This document shows positions 33,199 to 41,819 of a stretch of DNA of 64,000 nt, one piece after another. The notes under the pieces are model-generated. The model was not told the origin of the DNA and did not search any database. It saw nothing but the letters and a program-made list of their open reading frames with translations. The DNA is from CAYSFW01 sp964620675 (GTDB lineage: Bacteria; Pseudomonadota; Gammaproteobacteria; UWMA-0217). A program made the position numbers and the translations under genes. Location of the stretch: assembly GCA_964620675.1 (NCBI GenBank), contig CAZUJU010000009.1:1-64000 (forward strand), given 5' to 3'. Every line of letters begins with the position of its first letter. Position 1 is the stretch's first letter.

Positions 33199-33440
33199 GT
33201 ACGGCTACGCTGACGGTTTATTCGCGTGGTGGTTGTCATCTCTGCGAAGCCTTGCTGGACGAGCTCGCGTTGCTTCGCACCCAACTTGATTTCAGGGTCG
33301 AGGTTGTCGATATCGACACGAGCAGCGCGTTGCGTCAGCGCTTCAACGCGGATGTTCCGGTGTTGACGTATGCCGATCGCATCATTTGTCGCCATTTTCT
33401 CGATCCGGAGCAAGTGCGGGGGGCACTGGCGCATGCCTGA
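33195..33440 (+). CDS. Glutaredoxin-family protein (DUF836)
   Basis: This 81-residue thioredoxin-fold protein starts TATLTVYSRGGCHLCEALLDEL (after Met-Ser), with a CHLC redox pair at residues 14-17 and the cis-Pro segment DVPVLTYADRIICRHFLD. Such short glutaredoxin-like proteins occur between mucD and lepA in several gammaproteobacteria. It probably reduces or glutathionylates an unknown partner. ATGA overlap with mucD and 8-base overlap with lepA show it belongs to the operon. Confidence 0.85.
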   Translation: MSTATLTVYSRGGCHLCEALLDELALLRTQLDFRVEVVDIDTSSALRQRFNADVPVLTYADRIICRHFLDPEQVRGALAHA

Positions 33441-35235
33441 TACGATCAAGCACATCCGTAACTTTTCGATCATTGCACATATCGACCATGGCAAATCAAC
33501 GCTGGCCGATCGATTGATTCAGCTTTGCGGCGGGCTCTCGGAGCGTGAGATGGAGAATCAGGTGCTCGATTCGATGGATCTCGAGCGCGAACGCGGCATT
33601 ACCATCAAGGCACAAAGTGTGTCGCTGAACTATCGCGCCCGTGACGGGGAGACCTATCAGCTGAACATTATCGACACCCCGGGGCATGTCGATTTTTCCT
33701 ACGAGGTGTCGCGTTCGCTTGCGGCCTGCGAGGGTGCTCTACTGGTGGTCGACGCCTCCCAGGGGGTCGAGGCTCAGAGCGTCGCGAACTGTTATACGGC
33801 AATCGATCAAGGTCTCGAAGTCGTACCCGTGTTAAACAAGATCGACCTGCCTGCGGCTGATCCTGAAAGTGTCAAGAAGGAGATCGAAGACATTATCGGG
33901 ATTGATGCCCACGATGCCTTGAACGTGAGTGCGAAGACCGGTTTCGGCGTGGATGAACTGCTCGAGTCGCTGGTCAAACGCATTCCTCCCCCGCAGGGTT
34001 CGCCAGCCGCGCCTTTGCAAGCGCTCCTGGTCGACTCCTGGTTCGATAATTACCTCGGCGTGGTGTCGCTGGTGCGGATTGTCAACGGGGTGCTGCGTCC
34101 GAAACAGAAGATGCTGGTCATGTCGACCGGACGCGCCTACCAGGTTGATCGGGTCGGCATCTTTACCCCGAAGCCGTCGGATCGCGAGCAGCTCTCCACC
34201 GGTGAGGTCGGATACGTGATCTCGGGCATCAAGGATATCGACGCGGCACGCGTCGGCGATACCTTTACCGCGGTGGAAAACCCGGCGGCCAGCGCCTTGC
34301 CGGGTTTCAAGGAGGTTCAGCCGCGGGTGTTCGCGGGCCTCTACCCGGTGGAGTCGGACGCTTACGAAGCCTTGCGCGACGCGCTGCAGAAACTGCGCCT
34401 GAACGATTCGGCGCTCTACTACGAGCCCGAGACCTCGCAAGCGCTCGGTTTCGGATTTCGGTGCGGTTTTCTCGGCACCCTGCACATGGAGATCGTGCAG
34501 GAGCGCCTGGAGCGGGAGTACAACCTCGACCTGATCACGACCGCGCCAACGGTGGTCTACGAGGTCGTAACCGCGAAGGACGAACATTTCCAGATCCACA
34601 ATCCGTCGCAGTTGCCGCCGGTCAATCAGGTCAAGGAGATTCTCGAACCGATCATTCAGGCGAACATCCTGGTACCGCAGGAGTATCTCGGTGACGTGAT
34701 CGCGCTGTGCATCGAGAAGCGTGGGGTACAGAACAAGATGCTGTATCTCGGGCGCCAGATTGCACTCGGTTACGAATTGCCGCTGAGTGAAGTGGTGCTC
34801 GATTTCTTCGATCGCCTCAAGTCGGTGAGCCGTGGGTACGCTTCGTTCGATTACAGCTTCGCGCGATTCCAGGCCGCGCCGCTGGTGAAGCTGGATATCC
34901 TGATCAACGGCGACAAGGTCGATGCGCTTTCATTGATCGTCCATCAAGGCGCGTCGCAATCGCGCGGACGCGATCTCACCGAGCGGATGAAAGACATCAT
35001 CCCGCGTCAAATGTTCGAAGTTGCGATACAAGCAGCGATCGGCAACCATGTTATCGCGCGTTCGACGGTCAAGGCACTGCGTAAGAATGTATTGGCCAAG
35101 TGTTATGGGGGCGACGTTTCGCGTAAGCGCAAGTTGCTGGAGAAGCAGAAGGCGGGAAAAAAGCGGATGAAAAAGGTGGGCAAGATCGAGATTCCTCAGG
35201 AAGCGTTTTTGGCCGTGCTGCAGGTGGAGAAATAG
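33433..35235 (+). CDS. lepA: Elongation factor 4 (LepA) back-translocase
   Basis: LepA is a ribosome-associated GTPase involved in initiation/30S assembly and elongation under stress. The 600-residue protein starts MPDTIKHIRNFSIIAH and carries the G motifs AHIDHGKSTL, DTPGHVDF and NKIDLP, the EF-G-like domain with GFRCGFLGTLHMEIVQERL, and the LepA-specific C-terminus ending in KRMKKVGKIEIPQEAFLAVL. It sits directly upstream of lepB, the classic order. Confidence 0.98.
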   Translation: MPDTIKHIRNFSIIAHIDHGKSTLADRLIQLCGGLSEREMENQVLDSMDLERERGITIKAQSVSLNYRARDGETYQLNIIDTPGHVDFSYEVSRSLAACEGALLVVDASQGVEAQSVANCYTAIDQGLEVVPVLNKIDLPAADPESVKKEIEDIIGIDAHDALNVSAKTGFGVDELLESLVKRIPPPQGSPAAPLQALLVDSWFDNYLGVVSLVRIVNGVLRPKQKMLVMSTGRAYQVDRVGIFTPKPSDREQLSTGEVGYVISGIKDIDAARVGDTFTAVENPAASALPGFKEVQPRVFAGLYPVESDAYEALRDALQKLRLNDSALYYEPETSQALGFGFRCGFLGTLHMEIVQERLEREYNLDLITTAPTVVYEVVTAKDEHFQIHNPSQLPPVNQVKEILEPIIQANILVPQEYLGDVIALCIEKRGVQNKMLYLGRQIALGYELPLSEVVLDFFDRLKSVSRGYASFDYSFARFQAAPLVKLDILINGDKVDALSLIVHQGASQSRGRDLTERMKDIIPRQMFEVAIQAAIGNHVIARSTVKALRKNVLAKCYGGDVSRKRKLLEKQKAGKKRMKKVGKIEIPQEAFLAVLQVEK

Positions 35236-35360
35236 ATTCCGCCTTATTCGTGGGGACGCAAGGGCCGCGCGATGGCGTCACCGACGTTGCGAATCGCGTA
35301 CGTTCTTGGTCCGCTGACAGGGGTTTTCGATGAACTTGAAAGGGAGCGGAGATTTTTCGC

Positions 35361-36188
35361 ATGAGATTTGACCTTGAGATGGCCCTGTTGGTGGGGTCGG
35401 TATTGACGGGCCTGGTTTGGTTGTTGGATGCCTTTTGGTTGCGCCAACGTCGTATGCAACTGACCCCCGTGGCCGACGGCGGCGGCATGCCCGGCGAAGC
35501 GGTTGAAACGGATGTGCGCGAAGCCCGCGAGCCGTGGTTCGTTGAGTATTCCAAATCGTTTTTTCCGGTACTCGTGATCGTGCTGTTGCTGCGTGCATTC
35601 GTCGCCGAACCGTTTCGTATCCCGTCCGGCTCGATGATGCCGACCCTGTTGGTCGGGGATTTCATTCTGGTCAATAAATTCTCTTATGGCATCCGCTTGC
35701 CGGTATCGCATCAGCGGGTCGTCGATCTCGGTCTGCCCAAACGCGGTGACGTGGCAGTATTTCGTTACCCCAAGGATCCCGATCTCGATTACATCAAGCG
35801 CGTGATCGGGTTACCAGGGGATCGCATTGGCTATTTCGGCAAACAGATTTTCGTGAACGGTGCACCGGTCGTGCAGGTCCAGTTGGGCGATTACAGCGAC
35901 GGCGGCGTCCATGCGCCCGGACAAAACGTGCGCCTCGAAGAAGATCTGATGAGTCTGCGCCACGAAATCCTGGTCAATCCGCGCCGGCCGAGTATCGAAG
36001 GCGAATACATTGTGCCGAAGGGGCATTTCTTTGTAATGGGCGACAATCGTGACAACAGCAACGACAGTCGGTTTTGGGGTTTCGTGCCGGAGGAAAATCT
36101 GGTTGGCAAGGCGATCTTGATCTGGATGAACTGGGACTTTTCGCGTAATTCGATTGATTTCAATCGAATCGGGCGAATGATTCACTGA
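35361..36188 (+). CDS. lepB: Signal peptidase I
   Basis: LepB cleaves signal peptides from secreted proteins at the outer face of the inner membrane. The 275-residue protein has two N-terminal transmembrane segments (LLVGSVLTGLVWLLDAF and FFPVLVIVLLLRAFVAEPF), the catalytic Ser91 in PSGSMMPTL and the general-base Lys146 in DYIKRVIGLPGD, plus the GDNRDNSNDSRFWGFVPE box. All parts of the S26 family are present. A ribosome-binding GGGAG lies upstream of the ATG. Confidence 0.97.
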   Translation: MRFDLEMALLVGSVLTGLVWLLDAFWLRQRRMQLTPVADGGGMPGEAVETDVREAREPWFVEYSKSFFPVLVIVLLLRAFVAEPFRIPSGSMMPTLLVGDFILVNKFSYGIRLPVSHQRVVDLGLPKRGDVAVFRYPKDPDLDYIKRVIGLPGDRIGYFGKQIFVNGAPVVQVQLGDYSDGGVHAPGQNVRLEEDLMSLRHEILVNPRRPSIEGEYIVPKGHFFVMGDNRDNSNDSRFWGFVPEENLVGKAILIWMNWDFSRNSIDFNRIGRMIH

Positions 36189-36204
36189 GATTTGAGGTGT
36201 GGCG

Positions 36205-36591
36205 ATGGTTGCAAGGATGCCTGGCGACGTAGCTCGGCAACGTGGGATGACCCTGATGGGGGGACTCGTCCTATTGGTTGTCGGCGGTTTTTTCGCGCTC
36301 GTGGCGTTGCGGGTGGCGCCTTACTATTACGATTATGTGATGTTGAAAAGGGTGCTCAACGACCTCGCCGCCGAGAGTGGCAGCGGTGGGTTGTCGCGGC
36401 AACAACTCGCCGGGCGCCTCTCCTCACGGCTGGCGATGAACAACATCGGCTATGTCAAAGATCAGCATTTTACCGCGCAACGCCTCGGCCAGGGGCGTCA
36501 GATGCTGCGCATTGCTTACGAGGCGCGTACGCCGTTGATCGGCAACGCCTCGTTGTTGCTGGAGTTCGACTACCAGACGCCGACGAAATAG
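36205..36591 (+). CDS. DUF4845 membrane-anchored protein
   Basis: The 128-residue protein has an N-terminal basic region and one transmembrane segment (GMTLMGGLVLLVVGGFFALVAL) like a type IV pilin-type leader or simple anchor, followed by a globular part with YYDYVMLKRVLNDLA and LEFDYQTP. DUF4845 genes sit between lepB and rnc in many gammaproteobacteria. The function is unknown. I use the ATG at 36205; a GTG six bases upstream is possible. Confidence 0.88.
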   Translation: MVARMPGDVARQRGMTLMGGLVLLVVGGFFALVALRVAPYYYDYVMLKRVLNDLAAESGSGGLSRQQLAGRLSSRLAMNNIGYVKDQHFTAQRLGQGRQMLRIAYEARTPLIGNASLLLEFDYQTPTK

Positions 36592-36694
36592 ATGCGTGAA
36601 TCCCGTTCGTTGAATGTGTGGCGCAGGTCGCCGAAAGTACCGCCATTCGCCGGTGCGATCCCGCTGCGACGTGATTCAGATCGGTACGGCCCGC

Positions 36695-37396
36695 ATGCCT
36701 AAAGGCGCCGCCATTCCCAAACGGCGGCTGCGCATGTTTCGCCTGCTCGATGATGAGATACTGCGCTCGGATTTGATCGACAAGGCCATCACGCATCGCA
36801 GTGCGAGCAAGACGAACAACGAACGTCTCGAATTTCTCGGCGACAGCGTGCTCAATCTCGTGATGTCAGAATACCTCTACGAACGTCATCCGGAGGCGGA
36901 CGAGGGAGACCTCAGCCGGTTGCGCTCCTTCCTCGTCCGCGGCCAGTCGCTTGCGGCCCTGGCCCAGCGGGAACAACTCGGCGAACACCTCGTACTCGGG
37001 CAAGGCGAGCTCAAGAGCGGCGGTTTTCGCCGTGATTCAATCCTCGCCGACGCGGTCGAGGCGATAATTGGTGCGGTGTTCAAATTGAAAGGCTTCGAAT
37101 ACACCCGGTGTTTCGTTCTCGAATTGTTTGCGACCGAACTCGCTGCCCTGCCGCCCGCGGAAACGCTCAAGGACCCCAAGAGCCGGCTCCAGGAGTGGTT
37201 GCAATCGCGTGGCTTGACGCCGCCCCAGTATGAGGTCGTGTCAGTCACCGGCGAAGCGCATCGCCAGACCGTGACGGTTGCCTGCATGGTGGCGGCGATG
37301 GAATCCCGGGCCACCGCCGCGGCGAGCAGTCGCCGCAGCGCCGAGCAGGAAGCGGCCCAACAAGTCTTGAGTCAGCTATTGAGTAAATCCAATTGA
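36695..37396 (+). CDS. rnc: Ribonuclease III
   Basis: RNase III cuts double-stranded RNA in rRNA and mRNA processing. The 233-residue protein has the endonuclease signature NERLEFLGDSVLNLVMSEYLY with catalytic Glu/Asp residues, the second acidic site in DAVEAIIGAVF, and a C-terminal dsRNA-binding domain (DPKSRLQEWLQSRG, then SAEQEAAQQVL). The start at 36695 (MPKGAAIPKRRLRM) is uncertain; the in-frame ATG at 36734 would make it shorter by 13 residues. The stop overlaps the TTG start of era. Confidence 0.95.
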   Translation: MPKGAAIPKRRLRMFRLLDDEILRSDLIDKAITHRSASKTNNERLEFLGDSVLNLVMSEYLYERHPEADEGDLSRLRSFLVRGQSLAALAQREQLGEHLVLGQGELKSGGFRRDSILADAVEAIIGAVFKLKGFEYTRCFVLELFATELAALPPAETLKDPKSRLQEWLQSRGLTPPQYEVVSVTGEAHRQTVTVACMVAAMESRATAAASSRRSAEQEAAQQVLSQLLSKSN

Positions 37397-38307
37397 ACTT
37401 GAACGAAATCATTACCCATTGCGGTTCCGTCGTGATTGCGGGTCGACCCAACGTCGGTAAATCGACTTTGCTGAACCAGATCCTCGGCACCCATCTCGCG
37501 GCGACCGCGCCCAAACCCCAGACCACGCGTAATCAGATTCTCGGCATCCATACCGAAGGCGATTATCAGATGCTGTTTCTGGATACGCCCGGGATTCACG
37601 ACGACCGCGAGCGACCGCTCAACCGGCGCTTGAACAAGGCCGCGCTCGCGAGCCTGCCCGATGCCGATGTGGTGTTATTTGTCATCGAGGCGGGGCAGTG
37701 GACCGACGAGGATGAGCGGGTACTCGGCCACCTGGCATCGGTCGCGGCGCCGGTGCTGCTGGTTATCAACAAGATCGACCGGCTGAGCGACCGGGCCGCG
37801 CTACTGCCGTTCATTGACTCGGTGCAGCAACGGCGCGCGTTCGCTGAAGTCGTGCCGCTTTCTGCATTCGAGACTCGCAATGTCAACTATCTGCTACGGT
37901 TGTTGCGGCGATACCTACCCGCCGGTCCGTTTCAGTACGGCGAGGATGAAATCACCGATCGCAATCTGCGCTTTCTAAGCGCGGAAATGATCCGCGAACA
38001 GCTCACGCGCTTCCTTGAACAAGAGGTGCCCTACACGCTCGGAGTCGAGATCGAGCAGTTCAAGGAAGGAGCTGAGTGCACCGAAATTGGTGCCGTGATC
38101 TATGTCGAGCGCGAGGGGCAGAAGGGCATCGTGATCGGCAAGGGTGGGGCGATGCTCAAGAAGGTGGGCTCAGAGGCGCGGCGGCGGATCGAAGGCATCC
38201 TCGGCGGGCCGGTGTTTCTGCAGCTTTGGGTCAAGGTCAAGCCGGGCTGGACCGAGTCCCCGGGCTGGCTCGACAAACTCGGCATGGACGTCGAAGTTCG
38301 CCGCTGA
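37393..38307 (+). CDS. era: GTPase Era
   Basis: Era is an essential GTPase that binds 16S rRNA and helps 30S subunit maturation. The 304-residue protein has G1 GRPNVGKSTLLNQI, G2/G3 TTRNQILG and DTPGIHD, G4 NKIDRL, and a C-terminal KH domain (GIVIGKGGAMLKKVGSEAR). The likely start is a TTG at 37393 overlapping the rnc TGA (TTGA), which suggests translational coupling with RNase III. There is no ATG near this position. Confidence 0.97.
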   Translation: MNLNEIITHCGSVVIAGRPNVGKSTLLNQILGTHLAATAPKPQTTRNQILGIHTEGDYQMLFLDTPGIHDDRERPLNRRLNKAALASLPDADVVLFVIEAGQWTDEDERVLGHLASVAAPVLLVINKIDRLSDRAALLPFIDSVQQRRAFAEVVPLSAFETRNVNYLLRLLRRYLPAGPFQYGEDEITDRNLRFLSAEMIREQLTRFLEQEVPYTLGVEIEQFKEGAECTEIGAVIYVEREGQKGIVIGKGGAMLKKVGSEARRRIEGILGGPVFLQLWVKVKPGWTESPGWLDKLGMDVEVRR

Positions 38308-38320
38308 GCCCACCGCGACG

Positions 38321-39034
38321 ATGGCAACCGAGTACGCGAGTGCCGGTTATGTCCTGCATGCCCGGCGCTACCGTGAGAACAGCCGAATTCTCGAAGTGTT
38401 TAGCGAGGCGCACGGACGCGTCGCACTGCTGACGCGGGTTTCGCAAAAGCATTCCGGCGGTGCGCTGGGCAAGCTGCAACCGTTTCATGAGAATCTGTAT
38501 CGCTGGCGTGGCCGCTCCGAGCTTCAAACCGCCGTCGGCATTGACGAACTCGGCGCGCTGCGGCTCGAAGGGCTGGCCGGGATCTGCGGTCTATACTGCA
38601 ACGAGTTGTTGCTCAGGTTGCTGGCCAAGAGCCTGCCCCATCCCGAGATCTATAAAGCCTACCGCGAGACCCTCGCGGCCCTCGCCGAAGCCTCGCCACC
38701 CGGACCCTGGCTGCGGCGCTTCGAGGCGGAGTTGCTCGACGCGCTCGGCTACGGCCTCAACCTCGAAACCGATTGCCACGATGGCGCCGATCTCGCGCGC
38801 GCTGACGGTTACTTTTTTCATCCGGGACACGGGATTTCGACCCGTCGCGTCGCAGCCGAAGGCTTCGCGGTGGGTGCCGCGGCGCTGCGGGCGATCCATG
38901 AGCGCCGTTTCGACGAGCCGGCGCTGATGCGGGAGATTCGCCAGATCCTGGGGGCGGCTGTTAATCACTTGCTGAACGGTCGTCCACTTGCCAGTAAACT
39001 GTTGTTGCAATCTCTTGAACGGAAACGCTCATGA
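38321..39034 (+). CDS. recO: DNA repair protein RecO
   Basis: RecO works with RecR and RecF to load RecA on gapped DNA. The 237-residue protein has the N-terminal OB fold (GYVLHARRYRENSRILEVFSE, then GRVALLTRV) and the C-terminal helical domain; the zinc-finger cysteines of some RecO proteins are not evident (FFHPG takes that position), which is normal for gammaproteobacteria. It follows era by 13 bp and overlaps pdxJ by 4 bases. Confidence 0.95.
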   Translation: MATEYASAGYVLHARRYRENSRILEVFSEAHGRVALLTRVSQKHSGGALGKLQPFHENLYRWRGRSELQTAVGIDELGALRLEGLAGICGLYCNELLLRLLAKSLPHPEIYKAYRETLAALAEASPPGPWLRRFEAELLDALGYGLNLETDCHDGADLARADGYFFHPGHGISTRRVAAEGFAVGAAALRAIHERRFDEPALMREIRQILGAAVNHLLNGRPLASKLLLQSLERKRS

Positions 39035-39756
39035 CCTCAAATCCAGCGATACGCCTCGGCGTGAATATCGACCATGTCGCCACCATCCGACAGGCGCGGT
39101 TCACGCCTTATCCTGATCTGGAACAGATGGTTGCCGAGGTCGAAGCGGGCGGCGCGGACGGCATCACCCTGCATCTGCGCGAGGATCGGCGGCATATTCA
39201 GGATCAAGATGTACGGACCTTACGCCGGATCATACGCACGCGCATGAATCTTGAGATGGCGCCGAGCGCGGAAATGGTCCGTATCGCCTGCGAGGTGGTG
39301 CCCGAGGATTGCTGTCTGGTGCCGGAACGACGGGAGGAATTGACGACCGAAGGCGGTCTCGATGTGCTCGGTCAGCGTGAACGCCTGCGTGCGGTCTGCC
39401 GCGAACTCGCCGCCGCCGGGGTGCGGGTCTCGATCTTTATCGAGCCCGATCTCGCGCAGATCAGCGCCGCCGCCGAGATTTGTGCGCCGGTGATCGAGTT
39501 GCACACCGGCACCTACGCCAACAGCCAGGGTGAGGAACAGCAACGTCAGCTTGAACGCCTGATCGTCGCAGCCAACCATGCCGGATCGCTAGGCTTGGTG
39601 GTCAACGCCGGTCACGGACTCGACTACCGCAACGTCATCGCGATCAAACGCTTGCCCGGGTTACACGAACTCAACATCGGCCACTCGATCGTTGCGCGTG
39701 CGTTGTTCGTCGGCATGCGTCAAGCAGTGCGCGAGATGCGCGTGCTGCTCGACTGA
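39031..39756 (+). CDS. pdxJ: Pyridoxine 5'-phosphate synthase
   Basis: PdxJ condenses deoxyxylulose 5-phosphate with aminoacetone phosphate to make pyridoxine phosphate, the PLP precursor. The 241-residue TIM-barrel protein starts with LGVNIDHVATIRQAR, and has GADGITLHLREDRRHI, NLEMAPSAEM, ELHTGTYA and VNAGHGLDYRN phosphate-binding and catalytic segments. It is in the recO-pdxJ-acpS order typical of gammaproteobacteria. Confidence 0.98.
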   Translation: MTSNPAIRLGVNIDHVATIRQARFTPYPDLEQMVAEVEAGGADGITLHLREDRRHIQDQDVRTLRRIIRTRMNLEMAPSAEMVRIACEVVPEDCCLVPERREELTTEGGLDVLGQRERLRAVCRELAAAGVRVSIFIEPDLAQISAAAEICAPVIELHTGTYANSQGEEQQRQLERLIVAANHAGSLGLVVNAGHGLDYRNVIAIKRLPGLHELNIGHSIVARALFVGMRQAVREMRVLLD

Positions 39757-39766
39757 GGCGAACATC

Positions 39767-40147
39767 ATGGCCGTGTTCGGAATCGGAACGGACATCGTCA
39801 GCGTGGCGCGGATCGAGCGGATCTTTCGTCGCCATCCGCAACGCTTCGCCGAGCGTGTGCTGGCGCCCGAGGAGCTGGAGGCAATGCTCGGGACCAACGA
39901 TGCGGTGGCCTTTCTCGCCAAGCGCTTCGCGGTCAAGGAAGCCACCGCCAAGGCGCTCGGTACAGGGTTTCGCGACGGCCTGCGCTACAGCGACATTACG
40001 GTACAGCATACGCCACTCGGGCAGCCCCGTTTGCGCTGTTTCGGCCGTGCCGCGAATCTGCTGACTCTGCACGGGGTAACGGCGACCCATCTTTCGATCT
40101 CCGATGAACGTGACTTCGCGGTCGCCTTCGTCGTCCTGGAGCGCTAG
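39767..40147 (+). CDS. acpS: Holo-acyl-carrier-protein synthase
   Basis: AcpS transfers the 4'-phosphopantetheine arm to acyl carrier protein. The 126-residue protein has the family N-terminus IGTDIVSVARIERIF with the Mg-binding Asp, and the second motif FLAKRFAVKEATAKALGTG with the catalytic Glu. Its start at 39767 sits 10 bp after pdxJ. It ends the lepA-to-acpS core block, 5 bp before cysM. Confidence 0.97.
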   Translation: MAVFGIGTDIVSVARIERIFRRHPQRFAERVLAPEELEAMLGTNDAVAFLAKRFAVKEATAKALGTGFRDGLRYSDITVQHTPLGQPRLRCFGRAANLLTLHGVTATHLSISDERDFAVAFVVLER

Positions 40148-40152
40148 TTTCA

Positions 40153-41046
40153 ATGTCTTATCCAACAATCGAAGCCCTGATCGGTAATACCCCGCTGGCT
40201 CGCCTGCAACGCCTCGGTGCCGCTTCGGACAACACCCTGCTGGTCAAGCTCGAAGGGCAAAATCCCGCCGGGTCGGTCAAGGATCGCCCAGCATACAGCA
40301 TGATTCGGCGCGCCCAGGAACGCGGTGAGATTCGTCCCGGTGATCGCTTGATCGAAGCGACCAGCGGTAATACCGGGATCGCCCTGGCAATGGTCGCCGC
40401 GATTCTCGGTTATCGAATGACCCTGATCATGCCCGAGACGATGAGCCTCGAACGGCGCGCGAGTATGGCCGCTTACGGCGCGGAACTGCTGCTCGTGACC
40501 AAGGATGAAGGGATGGAAGGCGCGCGCGATTTGGCATTGCGCATGCAGGCCGAGGGCCAGGGGCGGGTTCTCGATCAATTCGCCAACCCCGACAATCCGC
40601 GAGCCCACTACGAAACCACCGGCCCCGAGATCTGGCGTGATACCGCCGGTGGCATCACGCATTTTGTCAGCTCGATGGGAACCACCGGGACCATCATGGG
40701 CACCGGACGTTTTTTGAAAGAGCAATCCGCGGCGGTTCAGATCGTAGGGGTACACCCGGCCGAGGGTGCGAGCATCCCGGGGATCCGCAAGTGGCCGGAG
40801 GCCTATCTGCCGCGGATTTATCAAGCCGCAGGGGTGGATCGGATTCTCGAGGTGACTCAGGACGAGGCCGAGACCACGATGCGTCGCCTGGCCAAGGAAG
40901 AGGGCATCTTCTGTGGCGTATCGTCCGGTGGGGCGGTCGCCGCGATGCTGCGTCTCGCCACCGAACTCAAGGGTGCAACGCTCGTCGCGATCATCTGCGA
41001 CCGCGGTGATCGTTATATTTCGACCGGGGTCTTTCCGCCATGTTGA
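40153..41046 (+). CDS. cysM: Cysteine synthase B (O-acetylserine/thiosulfate sulfhydrylase)
   Basis: CysM makes cysteine or S-sulfocysteine from O-acetylserine. The 297-residue PLP protein has Lys43 in QNPAGSVKDRPAYSM as the cofactor lysine, the glycine loop ATSGNTGIALAMVAAI, and SSGGAVAAMLR near the C-terminus. The shorter length and the DRPAYSMIRRAQ region point to CysM rather than CysK. The gene order cysM-exonuclease-rlmD recurs in gammaproteobacteria. Its end overlaps the next gene by 7 bases. Confidence 0.95.
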   Translation: MSYPTIEALIGNTPLARLQRLGAASDNTLLVKLEGQNPAGSVKDRPAYSMIRRAQERGEIRPGDRLIEATSGNTGIALAMVAAILGYRMTLIMPETMSLERRASMAAYGAELLLVTKDEGMEGARDLALRMQAEGQGRVLDQFANPDNPRAHYETTGPEIWRDTAGGITHFVSSMGTTGTIMGTGRFLKEQSAAVQIVGVHPAEGASIPGIRKWPEAYLPRIYQAAGVDRILEVTQDEAETTMRRLAKEEGIFCGVSSGGAVAAMLRLATELKGATLVAIICDRGDRYISTGVFPPC

Positions 41047-41819
41047 ATGTACTGGTGTTCGATATCGAGACGGTGCCCGACGTTGACGGGGGGCGCCGGC
41101 TTTATGGGCTGGACGGGCTCGACGACGAACGCACCGCCCAGGCGCTGTTCAGCTTGCGCCAGCAGAAAACCGGCTCCGAGTTCCTTGCCCTGCATTTGCA
41201 ACGGATCGTTGCGATTTCGGTGGTGTTGCGCACGCGGGATCAATTCAAGGTCTGGTCACTCGGTGACGAGGACGCCTCCGAGGCCGAGCTGCTGCGCCGT
41301 TTCTTCGACGGGATCGAGCGCTATACCCCAACATTGGTCTCATGGAACGGCGCCGGTTTCGATCTGCCGGTGATCCATTATCGCGCGCTGTTGCACGGAG
41401 TCGCCGCGCCGCGGTACTGGGATACGGGAGAGGAGGATTCGTCCTTTCGCTTCAACAACTATCTCAATCGGTTTCAGTGGCGCCACACCGACTTGATGGA
41501 TGTGCTGGCGCTTTATCAGCTGCGGGCTGCCGCGCCGCTTGATGAGATCGCAACCCTGCTAGGCTTTCCGGGCAAGATGGGGATGAGCGGGGCGAAGGTC
41601 TGGGACGCGTTTCTGCAGGGCGAAATCCGGGAGATTCGCAATTACTGCGAGACCGATGTCCTCAATACCTATCTCGTTTACCTGCGATTCGAACGTTTAC
41701 GCGGGCACCTCACCGCCGAGGACTGTCAGCGCGAGTGCGATCTGGTGCGCGATCATCTGCGCGCGGCCGATAAGCCGCACCTGCTCGCGTTCGAACAAGC
41801 CTGGCGGAATATCGCTTGA
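41040..41819 (+). CDS. Predicted 3'-5' exonuclease (PolB-like DEDDy)
   Basis: This 259-residue protein has the exonuclease motifs of the DEDDy superfamily: VFDIETVPD (Exo I), SWNGAGFDLPVIHYRAL (Exo II) and IRNYCETDVLNTYLVYLRFE (Exo III). It matches the predicted PolB-type exonuclease family (YgaF/PF10108-like) found next to rlmD. It probably trims DNA or RNA 3' ends in repair or processing. It is translationally coupled to its neighbours by overlaps on both sides. Confidence 0.9.
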   Translation: MLNVLVFDIETVPDVDGGRRLYGLDGLDDERTAQALFSLRQQKTGSEFLALHLQRIVAISVVLRTRDQFKVWSLGDEDASEAELLRRFFDGIERYTPTLVSWNGAGFDLPVIHYRALLHGVAAPRYWDTGEEDSSFRFNNYLNRFQWRHTDLMDVLALYQLRAAAPLDEIATLLGFPGKMGMSGAKVWDAFLQGEIREIRNYCETDVLNTYLVYLRFERLRGHLTAEDCQRECDLVRDHLRAADKPHLLAFEQAWRNIA

